DNA of 32,840 nucleotides from an uncultured Prevotella sp. Its GTDB lineage: Bacteria > Bacteroidota > Bacteroidia > Bacteroidales > Bacteroidaceae. Numbering within the stretch: the stretch's first letter is position 1; each line of letters opens with the position of its first letter. The position numbers and the translations under genes are program-made. The notes beneath the pieces were generated by a model. The model ran no database searches. It saw only the letters and a list, made by a program, of their open reading frames with translations, and was not told the origin of the DNA. The stretch covers positions 92,555 to 125,394 of the forward strand of contig CAMHPC010000001.1 of the NCBI GenBank assembly GCA_946186945.1, in the 5' to 3' direction. Of this stretch, positions 16,111 to 24,125 are shown one piece after another.

Positions 16111-17649
16111 TTATTTGTAATCGTTCTGCTTCAGGGCGGGGTCAGAGTTGAGCTCAGCCTGTGCGATAGGAATATACTTCTTCTTCTCACTCCAAGTGTT
16201 GGTACGGTAGTCGGGGAATTCGGGATCGGGCTTGAGTACTGAGGGAGCCATACCTGTGCGCACGAGGTCCCAGTAGCGCTTGCCTTCACCAACAAACTCC
16301 AGGTGACGCTCCTCTATCACATCAGCCTTGGTCACGGAAGCAACGGTAGAGATACCTGCACGTGCGCGCACCATGTTCACATACTGAGCAGCCTCGCCGG
16401 CGCTACCATTGGTCTCGAGAATGAGCTCTGCTGCGTTGAGCAGGGTCTCAGCATAGCGATAGTAACGGTAGTTGTTGTTGTAGTTCAGGTTGTTGTCGAA
16501 GCTTGCTGCGGCATTGTTCTTTGAGTAGGGACGGTATTTGCCCAGCCACAGGTGGGTGTCCTCGTAGCGTTCAGTGTACTCCACACCACGCACGTCCCAG
16601 ATGGTTGCATCGCGACGCAGGTCATTTTCAGCGTACATGTCGTAGGTCTTCTGTTTCACAGGCAGGAAGCCCCAGCCGTCTGCACCGGCATCCCAGCCAT
16701 CACCACCAGGCCATGAGTTAGGTGAAATCAGTGTGGGCAGCACGGTACCACCTACAGCCAAAGGACTGTTCCAACCGCGCTCGTTACCTCCTGACTCGTA
16801 GTTGATTTCCCAGATGCTCTCTGAGGTCCACTCACCCTCGGTCTCCCAGATATTGGCGAAACTCGGGTTCAGCTGGTACTGGCTGTCGTTGATGATAGCC
16901 TTCATGTATTCCAGAGCTTTCGGATAGCGAGCCTTGTCGTTTTGGTACATCACCATCTCGGCATACATCATGTAGCAGAAAGCCTGTGAAGCACGACCGG
17001 CATCAGTGTAGGCCCAGCGCATGGGCAGTACCTTAGAGTTGATTACCTCTTCCAGTTCCACTATCAGTTGGTCGTACACCTCGTCGGCAGATAACTGGGG
17101 AGCGGTGTAGTTGGTAGCGGCAGTCAGGTTCTCCAGATAGAAGGGGATGTTTCCGAAGTAGTGCCACAGCATATTGAAGTAGAACACGCGCATGGCACGG
17201 CCCTGCATCTCATAGTTCTTCTTGGCAGCATCGGTCACCGACTCGTCGGCCCAGTCCAGGTATCTCATCAGGTCGTTGCAACGCTTGATACCGGAGTAGC
17301 ACACAGTCCACAGACTGCTCAGTGTGTTGTTCTCGTCAGCCTCGTAGTTGGACAGCAGGTGCCAGTTGTGCATATCGTCACGGTTTGAACCGCCCACCCA
17401 GAAGTCATCACCCATGATTTCTGAGTCGATGTTGAGTGCGTTGTACTGTCCCAGTCCCCAGTCAGGCCAGTGGATGGGGTCGTAGGCAGCGATGAGAGCC
17501 TCTTGCAGGTGCTCATCAGTCTTGTAATAGTCCTCCAGGTCATCACCATTGGGATTGGTCACCTCCAGGAAGTCGTCGCTGCAAGAAGTGGTGCTGAACA
17601 CCATGCCGGCAGTGAGCAAGCCTATTGCGAATATCTTTAAAGTTTTCAT
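16111..17649 (-). CDS. susD: SusD-like outer-membrane nutrient-binding lipoprotein
   Basis: 512 residues from the ATG at 17649, chosen because it opens a lipoprotein signal (MKTLKIFAIGLLTAG... to C23 in STTSC); the reading frame is open further up but those codons would spoil the signal. SusD features include CSDDFLEVTNP after the lipid cysteine, TPR-like helices, and a C-terminal RagB/SusD region with LNAAELILE, ARAGIS and ERHLEFVGEGKRYWDLVRTG. It caps the SusC barrel at the cell surface and captures oligosaccharides. It follows susC after 38 bp. The symbol denotes the family; the substrate is probably a beta-glucan. Confidence 0.93.
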   Translation of the reverse strand: MKTLKIFAIGLLTAGMVFSTTSCSDDFLEVTNPNGDDLEDYYKTDEHLQEALIAAYDPIHWPDWGLGQYNALNIDSEIMGDDFWVGGSNRDDMHNWHLLSNYEADENNTLSSLWTVCYSGIKRCNDLMRYLDWADESVTDAAKKNYEMQGRAMRVFYFNMLWHYFGNIPFYLENLTAATNYTAPQLSADEVYDQLIVELEEVINSKVLPMRWAYTDAGRASQAFCYMMYAEMVMYQNDKARYPKALEYMKAIINDSQYQLNPSFANIWETEGEWTSESIWEINYESGGNERGWNSPLAVGGTVLPTLISPNSWPGGDGWDAGADGWGFLPVKQKTYDMYAENDLRRDATIWDVRGVEYTERYEDTHLWLGKYRPYSKNNAAASFDNNLNYNNNYRYYRYAETLLNAAELILETNGSAGEAAQYVNMVRARAGISTVASVTKADVIEERHLEFVGEGKRYWDLVRTGMAPSVLKPDPEFPDYRTNTWSEKKKYIPIAQAELNSDPALKQNDYK

Positions 17650-17687
17650 ATATGTCTTCTTTTTTATTTGAAAGGTTTCAGTCTGGA

Positions 17688-20600
17688 TTAAAATGACAGG
17701 TTCAGTCCTACGTACCATGTGCGAGCCTGGGGATAGATACCGCGGTCGATACCCAGTGAGGTGCCGCTTGAAGAGATTTCGGGATCGAAACCATGATACT
17801 TGGTCCAGGTGATCAGGTTCTCAGCCATCACATAGAAGCGCAGACGGTCGATACCAATCTTCTGGGTGAAGGTCTGAGGCAGGGTGTAACCCAGTGATAT
17901 GTTCTTCAGACGCAGATAAGAAGCATCGTGTATGTACAGGTCGCTCATCTGCCAGTTGGTGGTGTTGCCACTCATCAGGATAGGATACTTGTTGGAGGTG
18001 CCGGGACCAGTCCAGCGACCGAGCATCCACTCGGGGAAGTTGGCTGAGAAGATATCCTGACGATAGGTAGCGTCGAACACATCAGCACCTGCCACACCCT
18101 GGAAGAAGGCACGGAAGTCGATGCCACGCCATTCTGCGTTGATATCCAGACCGAAGGTCCAACTGGGAGTACCGTTACCGATGTTGGTGCGGTCGTCGGG
18201 AGTAATCTGTCCGTCGCCGTTCACATCTACGAAGCGTGTGAAACCAGGCTGTGCATCGGGCTGTATCAGACCACCGTCGGCATTCTGGTATGCGTTCACC
18301 TCATCCCATGTCTGGAAGATACCGTTGGTCTTGTAACCATAGAAGTAGGGGAAGGGTTGGCCGTTCTCACCACGGGTGCCACCACCGTCGATACCGTGCA
18401 CGCCATCCAGGTCTATGTAACCGGTGTCGTTACCCAGGTTCTTCAGGGTGTTCTTCAGGTAAGAGGCATTACCTTTCACAGCGAAGCGAGCGTCAGCCAC
18501 GTTGAACTTGTAACCGATTTCAAACTCCCAACCTTTGTTCTCCATGTCACCCACGTTGGCAAGAGGCTTGTTCTCACCTACGTATGAGGGGATGGGGCTG
18601 GTGATGATCATACCGTTGGTCTTCTTGATGAAGTAGTCTACGGTGAAGGTCAGACGGTTGTCGAAGAAACCGAAGTCGAGACCTATGTCAGTCTGCTCAC
18701 TCTCCTCCCATTTCAGGTCGGGGTTGGCAGTGGTAGAAGCCTTTGAACCAGAGTATTTCACTGCGGGATTACCAAAGAGTACGTTGCTGCCCATGGCACT
18801 GGCTACGGTATAGGCGAAGTCGCCTATGTTATCGTTACCGTTCTTACCCCAACTGGCGCGCAGTTTCATGTTGGTGAGCCAGTTGCGGGTCTGCTCCATG
18901 AATTTCTCATTGTGGATGTTCCAACCGATAGATGCTGAGGGGAAGGTACCATACTTGTTGTTAGGACCGAAGCGGCTGGAACCGTCACGACGGATAGTGG
19001 CCTGCACCATGTAGCGCTCGTCGTAGTTGTAACTCACACGACCGAAGAGAGAAGACACGCGGTGCTCTACGTTGGGACCACCGTAACCGTTGAACTCAGC
19101 ATAGGGAGTGCCATCCAGTTTACCGTTTTCGTCCACCTTATATATGACATTGGCATTGGTATAACTCATGTAGGGCTTGTCCAGATTCACCAGGTTCCAA
19201 CGGCTGGCACCCACATAGTCGCTCTTGTTCTTCATAGCACTCTGACCCAGCACCACAGCGATGTTGTGCTTGCCTATCTGCTTGTCCCATGTCAGGGTGT
19301 TCTCCACCTGCCATACGGTGCCTTTGTTGGACTGGCTCCAGGCAGAGGTGTGGTTGCGGAAGTTGTTACCAGAGAGGTAGTAGAGAGTCTTGTCGCTACC
19401 GTCGTTGCCCCAGAAACTCATGTCCACACTGTAGGTGAAGTGATATTTGATGTTGTCCCAAATCTGCAGGTCGAACGAGAACTTAGGCACAAACTTGTGC
19501 GACCAGTTCTGGTCTACGGGCAGTGCGAGCATAGCCAGCGGGTTGTTGATCTCCTGATACGAGCCGCCGTAGCCGGGGATGGTATAGAGGTTGCCATTGG
19601 CATCGCGCAGCAGTTGATAGCCCTGAGCATCCTCGTAGGCAGCGATCATGCCACGACCTACTGTGCTCTCGGGGTCAACTGTCGGGGTGAGGGTGGGAGC
19701 CAGATACAGGGCAGAACCCAGGATTGAACCCCACTCAGAGTTGGTAGTGATACCGCGGCTCTTCACGCGGGTGTATGCAAGGTTCACGGTCAGGTCCAGT
19801 TTGTTCAGGAAACTGCGGTCCTGTGTGGCATCCAGCAGATTGTAGTTGGTATTGCTGCGCAGTGACAGACGCTCGTAGTTTGACACGCCCTTGTTACCAC
19901 CGATGATACCGTCCTGGGTGTAGTAACCCATAGAGAGGAAGTAGTTGATCTTCTCTGTAGCACCAGAGGCAGACACCTCGTGGTTCATCACAGGAGCATT
20001 GTCGTTGAACACCAGACTCTGCCAGTCGGTACCGAATCCCTTGATGAGGTTGCCGTTGGTATCCACCATATTATAAGGATCGGCAAAGATGGGAGCAGCA
20101 CCGCCGTTCACAGCACGCTCGTTCTGCAGTATAGCATAGTCGGTGGCACTGGTCACGTCGCGCTTGCGCCATGCACTCTGCCATCCGTAAGAGAAGTTGT
20201 AGTTCAGAGAGGTCTTGCCCAACTTACCCTTCTTGGTGGTCACAAGTACCACACCATTGGCAGCACGAGCACCGTAGATGGCAGCCGAGGCAGCATCCTT
20301 CAGCACTTCGATACTCTCAATGTCGCTGGGGTTAACAAAGTCGAGACCGCCGGAGATAGGCATACCGTCGACGATGTAGAGAGGGTCGTTGCCGCTGTTC
20401 ACAGAACTGGTACCACGCACACGCACACGGGGAGCCTCACCGGGCTGACCGGATGCTGAGGTCACCTGCACACCGGCAGCCAGACCCTTCAGAGCGTTAT
20501 CCATACGAACGGGGGTCTTGCCCTCCAGGTCCTGAGCACTGACCTTGGCAATGGCAGCAGTCACCACGCTCTTCTTCTGAACACCGTAACCTACTACCAC

Positions 20601-20909
20601 CACGTCGTTCAGACTGATGGCCTCGTCCTCGGCGAGCACTATGCGCATGTTCTGACGAGCAGTCACCTCCTGACTCTGATAACCGATATAGGATATCACA
20701 AGAGTTGAGCCTGCATCAACAGACACATTGAAACGGCCGTCGACATCGGTCACCGAACCTTGTGAGGTGCCTTTCTGCACCACCGAGGCTCCGATGATGG
20801 GTTCTCCCTGTCCGTCGACCACAACACCAGAATAGTTTGTCTTCTGGGCGAAAGCAGTCATTGACGCTACGAGCGCCAACAACAAGAACAGAAACTTTCT
20901 TCTTTTCAT
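17688..20909 (-). CDS. susC: SusC-like TonB-dependent outer-membrane transporter
   Basis: 1073 residues with signal peptide 1-21 (ASMTAFAQ). Residues about 25-95 form the carboxypeptidase-regulatory-like N-terminal extension (YSGVVVDGQGEPIIGASVV). SLNDVVVVGYG at 99-109 is the region entering the plug. The plug domain at about 110-230 contains PLYIVDGMP and SIEVLKDAASAAIYGARAAN, both SusC signatures. The rest is a beta-barrel ending in an aromatic residue (YVGLNLSF). It imports beta-gluco-oligosaccharides with TonB energy. No anti-sigma-interacting STN domain is present, so control by an ECF sigma/anti-sigma pair is not expected. It is the first gene of the upstream PUL unit. Confidence 0.95.
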   Translation of the reverse strand: MKRRKFLFLLLALVASMTAFAQKTNYSGVVVDGQGEPIIGASVVQKGTSQGSVTDVDGRFNVSVDAGSTLVISYIGYQSQEVTARQNMRIVLAEDEAISLNDVVVVGYGVQKKSVVTAAIAKVSAQDLEGKTPVRMDNALKGLAAGVQVTSASGQPGEAPRVRVRGTSSVNSGNDPLYIVDGMPISGGLDFVNPSDIESIEVLKDAASAAIYGARAANGVVLVTTKKGKLGKTSLNYNFSYGWQSAWRKRDVTSATDYAILQNERAVNGGAAPIFADPYNMVDTNGNLIKGFGTDWQSLVFNDNAPVMNHEVSASGATEKINYFLSMGYYTQDGIIGGNKGVSNYERLSLRSNTNYNLLDATQDRSFLNKLDLTVNLAYTRVKSRGITTNSEWGSILGSALYLAPTLTPTVDPESTVGRGMIAAYEDAQGYQLLRDANGNLYTIPGYGGSYQEINNPLAMLALPVDQNWSHKFVPKFSFDLQIWDNIKYHFTYSVDMSFWGNDGSDKTLYYLSGNNFRNHTSAWSQSNKGTVWQVENTLTWDKQIGKHNIAVVLGQSAMKNKSDYVGASRWNLVNLDKPYMSYTNANVIYKVDENGKLDGTPYAEFNGYGGPNVEHRVSSLFGRVSYNYDERYMVQATIRRDGSSRFGPNNKYGTFPSASIGWNIHNEKFMEQTRNWLTNMKLRASWGKNGNDNIGDFAYTVASAMGSNVLFGNPAVKYSGSKASTTANPDLKWEESEQTDIGLDFGFFDNRLTFTVDYFIKKTNGMIITSPIPSYVGENKPLANVGDMENKGWEFEIGYKFNVADARFAVKGNASYLKNTLKNLGNDTGYIDLDGVHGIDGGGTRGENGQPFPYFYGYKTNGIFQTWDEVNAYQNADGGLIQPDAQPGFTRFVDVNGDGQITPDDRTNIGNGTPSWTFGLDINAEWRGIDFRAFFQGVAGADVFDATYRQDIFSANFPEWMLGRWTGPGTSNKYPILMSGNTTNWQMSDLYIHDASYLRLKNISLGYTLPQTFTQKIGIDRLRFYVMAENLITWTKYHGFDPEISSSGTSLGIDRGIYPQARTWYVGLNLSF

Positions 20910-21052
20910 ACTTGGTATTTATTGGTTAAAAGTGTTTGATAAAAGTCTTCTATAAAATAAGGTAATTAAGGGACTCACCCCTCTAAGTTCTTCTCATGCC
21001 ACTCGGGCTACTCTCATTTCACCCAAGGGCGGTATTAGAGTGTTAACGGATG

Positions 21053-21079
21053 CAAAGATATTATAAAATATGACACAAA
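21053..21079 (-). promoter_or_regulatory. Candidate promoter of the susC unit
   Basis: The minus strand carries TATCTTTG at 21060-21053, a match to the TAnnTTTG -7 box. The nearest TTTG is at 21079-21076, only 15 nt away instead of the usual 19-21. The weak -33 spacing suggests dependence on an activator. The implied leader is about 140 nt. Confidence 0.45.
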
Positions 21080-21093
21080 AAAACCTCCGTGAC

Positions 21094-21183
21094 TCTAAAA
21101 GTGGACAAATAAAATGGGTAAATTGATGGTAATAGGTTGAGTATGAGCGTGTTAATACTGTGCTATGCCAGTCTAAAAGTGGA
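21094..21183. repeat. Pair of 12-bp direct repeats upstream of susC
   Basis: TCTAAAAGTGGA occurs at 21094-21105 and 21172-21183, 78 bp apart. Both lie upstream of the candidate susC promoter, so they may be binding sites for the PUL regulator. Confidence 0.5.
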
Positions 21184-21243
21184 TATGATATAGATATTTA
21201 TATGGAAATAATGGCTCTCACACACCTCATTTTTTCCTCACTT

Positions 21244-21618
21244 TCACACTTCTGCCACTACTTCTATCTCTACCATGGCTCCCTTGGGCAGGTCCTTCAC
21301 TGCCACTGCCGAACGGGCAGGGTAGGGCTCGCTGAAGTACTCGGCATACACTGCGTTCATCTCTGCAAAGTCCTTCATCTCTGCCATATACACCGTGGTC
21401 TTCACCACACGGTCCATGCCACTGCCGGCAGCCTCGAGTATGGCACGCACGTTCTCCAGTGACTGACGGGTCTGCTCCTTTATACCTCCCTCGGGAAAGG
21501 CACCCGTGGCAGGACAGATAGGCAACTGACCCGAAGTATAAATAAGGTGACCTACGGAGATTGCTTGACTGTAAGGACCAATGGCTCCGGGAGCCTTGTC
21601 AGTGATGATTGCCTTCAT
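21244..21618 (-). CDS. ridA: RidA-family reactive imine/enamine deaminase
   Basis: 124 residues, the usual RidA length. It has GAIGPYSQAI near the N-terminus, IYTSGQLP at 26-33, and the catalytic arginine R102 in YPARSAVAV with E117 in VEIEVVAEV, matching R105 and E120 of E. coli RidA. It hydrolyses reactive 2-aminoacrylate and related imines released by PLP enzymes. It is divergently transcribed from the PLP-dependent ornithine aminotransferase gene. Its own promoter is well formed, so it need not be co-regulated with that gene. Confidence 0.93.
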   Translation of the reverse strand: MKAIITDKAPGAIGPYSQAISVGHLIYTSGQLPICPATGAFPEGGIKEQTRQSLENVRAILEAAGSGMDRVVKTTVYMAEMKDFAEMNAVYAEYFSEPYPARSAVAVKDLPKGAMVEIEVVAEV

Positions 21619-21657
21619 AGTATTTTGGTTTTAAGAAAATTTACTAAGCGTCGGCGG

Positions 21658-21688
21658 CAAAGATAATATTTCTTTTTTAATTAACAAA
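21658..21688 (-). promoter_or_regulatory. Promoter of ridA
   Basis: On the minus strand: TTTG at 21688-21685, a 19-nt spacer, then TATCTTTG at 21665-21658. This is a full match to the Bacteroidetes promoter consensus, about 40 nt before the ridA start. Confidence 0.75.
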
Positions 21689-21727
21689 AATTAGCAAATA
21701 AAAATTATAGTGAATTGAAGAAAAAAT

Positions 21728-21735
21728 TATATTTG
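21728..21735 (+). promoter_or_regulatory. Candidate -7 box of the arginine catabolic operon
   Basis: TATATTTG fits the TAnnTTTG -7 consensus and is 34 nt before the aminotransferase ATG. No TTTG was found at the expected -33 distance, so the promoter may need an activator. Confidence 0.45.
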
Positions 21736-21769
21736 CAAGAAAATCGCATAAATATTTAATCTGATAACT

Positions 21770-23020
21770 ATGAACACAAACAATCCATCCACACACACAC
21801 ACACCACCCGTGACTATATGGCACTCGAAGAACAGTACGGTGCTCACAACTACCACCCACTGCCCGTAGTGCTCCACCGCGGCGAGGATATTTACGTATG
21901 GGATGTGGAGGGCAAGCGCTACTTCGACTTCCTCTCATCCTACTCTGCTGTCAACCAGGGTCACTGCCATCCGCGTATAGTGCGAGCCCTCAAGGAGCAG
22001 GCAGACATGCTCTGCCTCACCTCACGCGCCTTCTACAGCGATGCCCTGTGCGAGTATGAGGAGTACATGCACCAGTTCTTTGGCTACGACCGCATACTGC
22101 CCATGAACACGGGAGCCGAGGGAGTGGAGACGGCACTCAAACTGGCACGCCGCTGGGGAGTGGTGAAGAAAGGCATACCCAACGACCGCGTAAAGGTGAT
22201 ATGCTGCGAGGGCAATTTCCACGGACGCACCGTCACCGTCATCACCATGAGCAACGACCCCTCATCCTTCGACAAGTACGGACCACTCACACCGGGGTTC
22301 ATACGCATACCCTACAATGACACCGAGGCACTGCGACGGGTGCTCGAGGAGCAGGCAGACGAGATATGCGCCTTCATAGCCGAACCCATCCAGGGCGAGG
22401 CAGGCGTCTATGTGCCCGACGACGGTTACCTGAAGTCCTGCTACGACCTGTGCCATGCACACCACGTGCTGCTCATAGCCGACGAGGTGCAGACGGGCAT
22501 AGCACGCACCGGACGGATGCTGTGCAGCGAGCACGACGGAGTGCGACCCGACATCGTGATACTGGGCAAGGCTCTCGGTGGCGGCGTGCTGCCTGTCTCT
22601 GCCTGTCTGGCAGACGATGAGATTATGCTCAATATCATGCCCGGCGAGCACGGCTCTACCTTCGGCGGCTTCCCTCTCGCCGCACGCGTGGCAGTAGAGG
22701 CGCTACGTGTGGTGCAGGACGAACACCTGGTGGACAACGCACAACGCATGGGCGAGATCTTCCGCGACGAGGTGCGGCGCATACAGTCGCCTTTCATTGC
22801 CCAGGTGCGCGGACGCGGACTGCTCAATGCCATAGTGACCACACCCGTGGCAGGACGCACGGCATGGGACCTCTGCATACGCATGATGGAGAAAGGACTG
22901 CTGGCAAAACCCACACACGACCATATCATACGTTTCGCACCGCCGCTCACCATCACCGAGCCGGCTCTGCGCCAGGCGATAGAGATCATACGCGAGACCT
23001 TCGAGGAGATGAGTCGCTGA
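21770..23020 (+). CDS. rocD: Ornithine aminotransferase
   Basis: A 416-residue class III PLP aminotransferase that converts ornithine and 2-oxoglutarate to glutamate-5-semialdehyde and glutamate. Diagnostic sequence: EEQYGAHNYHPLPVVL at 20-35, typical of ornithine aminotransferases; NTGAEGVETALKLARRW at 113-129; the cofactor aspartate D238 in LLIADEVQTG; and the Schiff-base lysine K267 in ILGKALGGG. Length fits the family. It is the first gene of a four-gene plus-strand cluster, with the citrulline hydrolase gene starting 14 bp later. In this context it takes the ornithine made from citrulline by the next gene product. Confidence 0.95.
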   Translation: MNTNNPSTHTHTTRDYMALEEQYGAHNYHPLPVVLHRGEDIYVWDVEGKRYFDFLSSYSAVNQGHCHPRIVRALKEQADMLCLTSRAFYSDALCEYEEYMHQFFGYDRILPMNTGAEGVETALKLARRWGVVKKGIPNDRVKVICCEGNFHGRTVTVITMSNDPSSFDKYGPLTPGFIRIPYNDTEALRRVLEEQADEICAFIAEPIQGEAGVYVPDDGYLKSCYDLCHAHHVLLIADEVQTGIARTGRMLCSEHDGVRPDIVILGKALGGGVLPVSACLADDEIMLNIMPGEHGSTFGGFPLAARVAVEALRVVQDEHLVDNAQRMGEIFRDEVRRIQSPFIAQVRGRGLLNAIVTTPVAGRTAWDLCIRMMEKGLLAKPTHDHIIRFAPPLTITEPALRQAIEIIRETFEEMSR

Positions 23021-23034
23021 CAACTACACACGCC

Positions 23035-23946
23035 ATGACTATACAGACTACCAACCGTGTGCTCATGGTACGCCCCACCTGTTTCGCGTTTAATGAACAG
23101 ACGGCTGCCAACAACGTGTTTCAGCAGCGCGCCGAGGGCGAGGACGTCACCCGCCAGGCGCTCGCTGAGAGCGATGCCTATATACATCTGCTGCGCTCGC
23201 ACGGGGTGCAGGTGCTCGCTGTGGACGACACCCCCGACCCTCCCACACCCGATGCCGTGTTTCCCAACAACACCTTCTCCACACACCGCGCCGATGACGG
23301 CACACGCACGCTGGTGCTATACCCTATGTTCGCACCCAACCGCCGCAGGGAGCGTGACAAACTCATGCCACTGCTTATGACGATGGAGTTTGACAGGGTG
23401 GTAGACCTTACCCACTGGGAGGAGAAGGGTGAATACCTGGAGGGTACGGGCTCGCTCATCCTCGACCGCCAGCACCGACATGCCTTCGCCTGCCGCTCGC
23501 CCAGAACCTCCGAGCGTGTGTTGCACGAATGGGCTGAGGCAATGCATTATGACTATACGCTCTTCGACAGCGTGGATGCCGGCGGCACGCCCATCTATCA
23601 CACTAATGTGATGATGCACGTGGGTTCGCGTCTGGCTGTGGTATGTATGGAGTCGGTGGCGGACGGTGGGCAGCGGCAGACACTCGCCGATACGCTCCGC
23701 CGCTTGGGCAAGGTTCTGCTACCTATCACCCTCCGGCAGGTCTCTGCCTTCGTGGGCAATATGCTCGAGGTGCACGCCTCCGACGGCTCTCCTCTACTGG
23801 TGATGAGTAGCACTGCCCTCGAGGCGCTCACCTCCTCTCAGCGCAGTCAGATAGTGCAGTCGCTCACCATCCTCGCCCCCCGCATCACCACCATAGAACA
23901 AATAGGCGGCGGCAGCGCCCGCTGCATGCTCGCCGAACTCTTTTGA
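23035..23946 (+). CDS. ctlX: Citrulline hydrolase of the CtlX / arginine-deiminase-related family
   Basis: 303 residues from the ATG at 23035, chosen because the longer frame from 22864 would overlap rocD by about 150 bp and add unrelated residues. It belongs to the guanidino-group-modifying superfamily: FPNNTFSTH at 76-84, E136 in YLEGTGS, H189 in PIYHTNVMMHVG, and C297 in GGGSARCMLAE as the likely nucleophile. CtlX enzymes hydrolyse citrulline to ornithine, CO2 and ammonia. Between ornithine aminotransferase and arginine deiminase genes this activity fits exactly, closing the route from arginine to ornithine. A related activity, such as dimethylarginine hydrolysis, cannot be excluded from sequence alone. 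Confidence 0.88.
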   Translation: MTIQTTNRVLMVRPTCFAFNEQTAANNVFQQRAEGEDVTRQALAESDAYIHLLRSHGVQVLAVDDTPDPPTPDAVFPNNTFSTHRADDGTRTLVLYPMFAPNRRRERDKLMPLLMTMEFDRVVDLTHWEEKGEYLEGTGSLILDRQHRHAFACRSPRTSERVLHEWAEAMHYDYTLFDSVDAGGTPIYHTNVMMHVGSRLAVVCMESVADGGQRQTLADTLRRLGKVLLPITLRQVSAFVGNMLEVHASDGSPLLVMSSTALEALTSSQRSQIVQSLTILAPRITTIEQIGGGSARCMLAELF

Positions 23947-24125
23947 TAGAATAAAACGTTCCGAAGTAAGAATAGAATGGAAAACGGCCGTCGACCGTTG
24001 GTTCAGGCCGTTCTGATGGGCGTTGCCCTGGGTACGCAGGTTCCCCCCTGTCGCCCCGAAGGGTCAAAAGCAAAACATCACAATAACCATAAAAACCACA
24101 ATAACCATAAAAAACCAAAAACACT
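23947..24125 (+). other. Long spacer with repeat fragments inside the arginine operon
   Basis: This 179-bp gap interrupts an otherwise tight gene cluster. It holds a 14-bp sequence (23993-24006) that recurs inverted in the element at 30960-31315, a GGGC-GTT-GCCC mini-hairpin near 24017-24027, and two 18-bp tandem units at 24079-24114. The sequence looks like inserted repetitive DNA. No terminator with a T-run was seen, so read-through is possible. Confidence 0.55.
24079..24114 (+). repeat. Two tandem copies of an 18-bp A-rich unit
   Basis: The unit CACAATAACCATAAAAAC begins at 24079 and repeats at 24097 with a small end difference. It lies directly before the dehydrogenase ATG. Its A-richness could keep the start region unstructured. 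Confidence 0.6.

Larger units (their letters stand above)
20910..21243. other. Intergenic leader of the susC unit
   Basis: This 334-bp gap lies between the susC start and the end of ridA, with no credible gene. It holds a candidate susC promoter (minus-strand TATCTTTG at 21060-21053) and two 12-bp direct copies of TCTAAAAGTGGA at 21094-21105 and 21172-21183. Its far end carries the 3' untranslated part of ridA. Confidence 0.6.

Noticed and set aside
22864-23034. An upstream in-frame start for the citrulline hydrolase gene
   Set aside because: It would overlap the ornithine aminotransferase gene by about 150 bp, and the added residues do not belong to the family. The ATG at 23035 fits spacing and family length.
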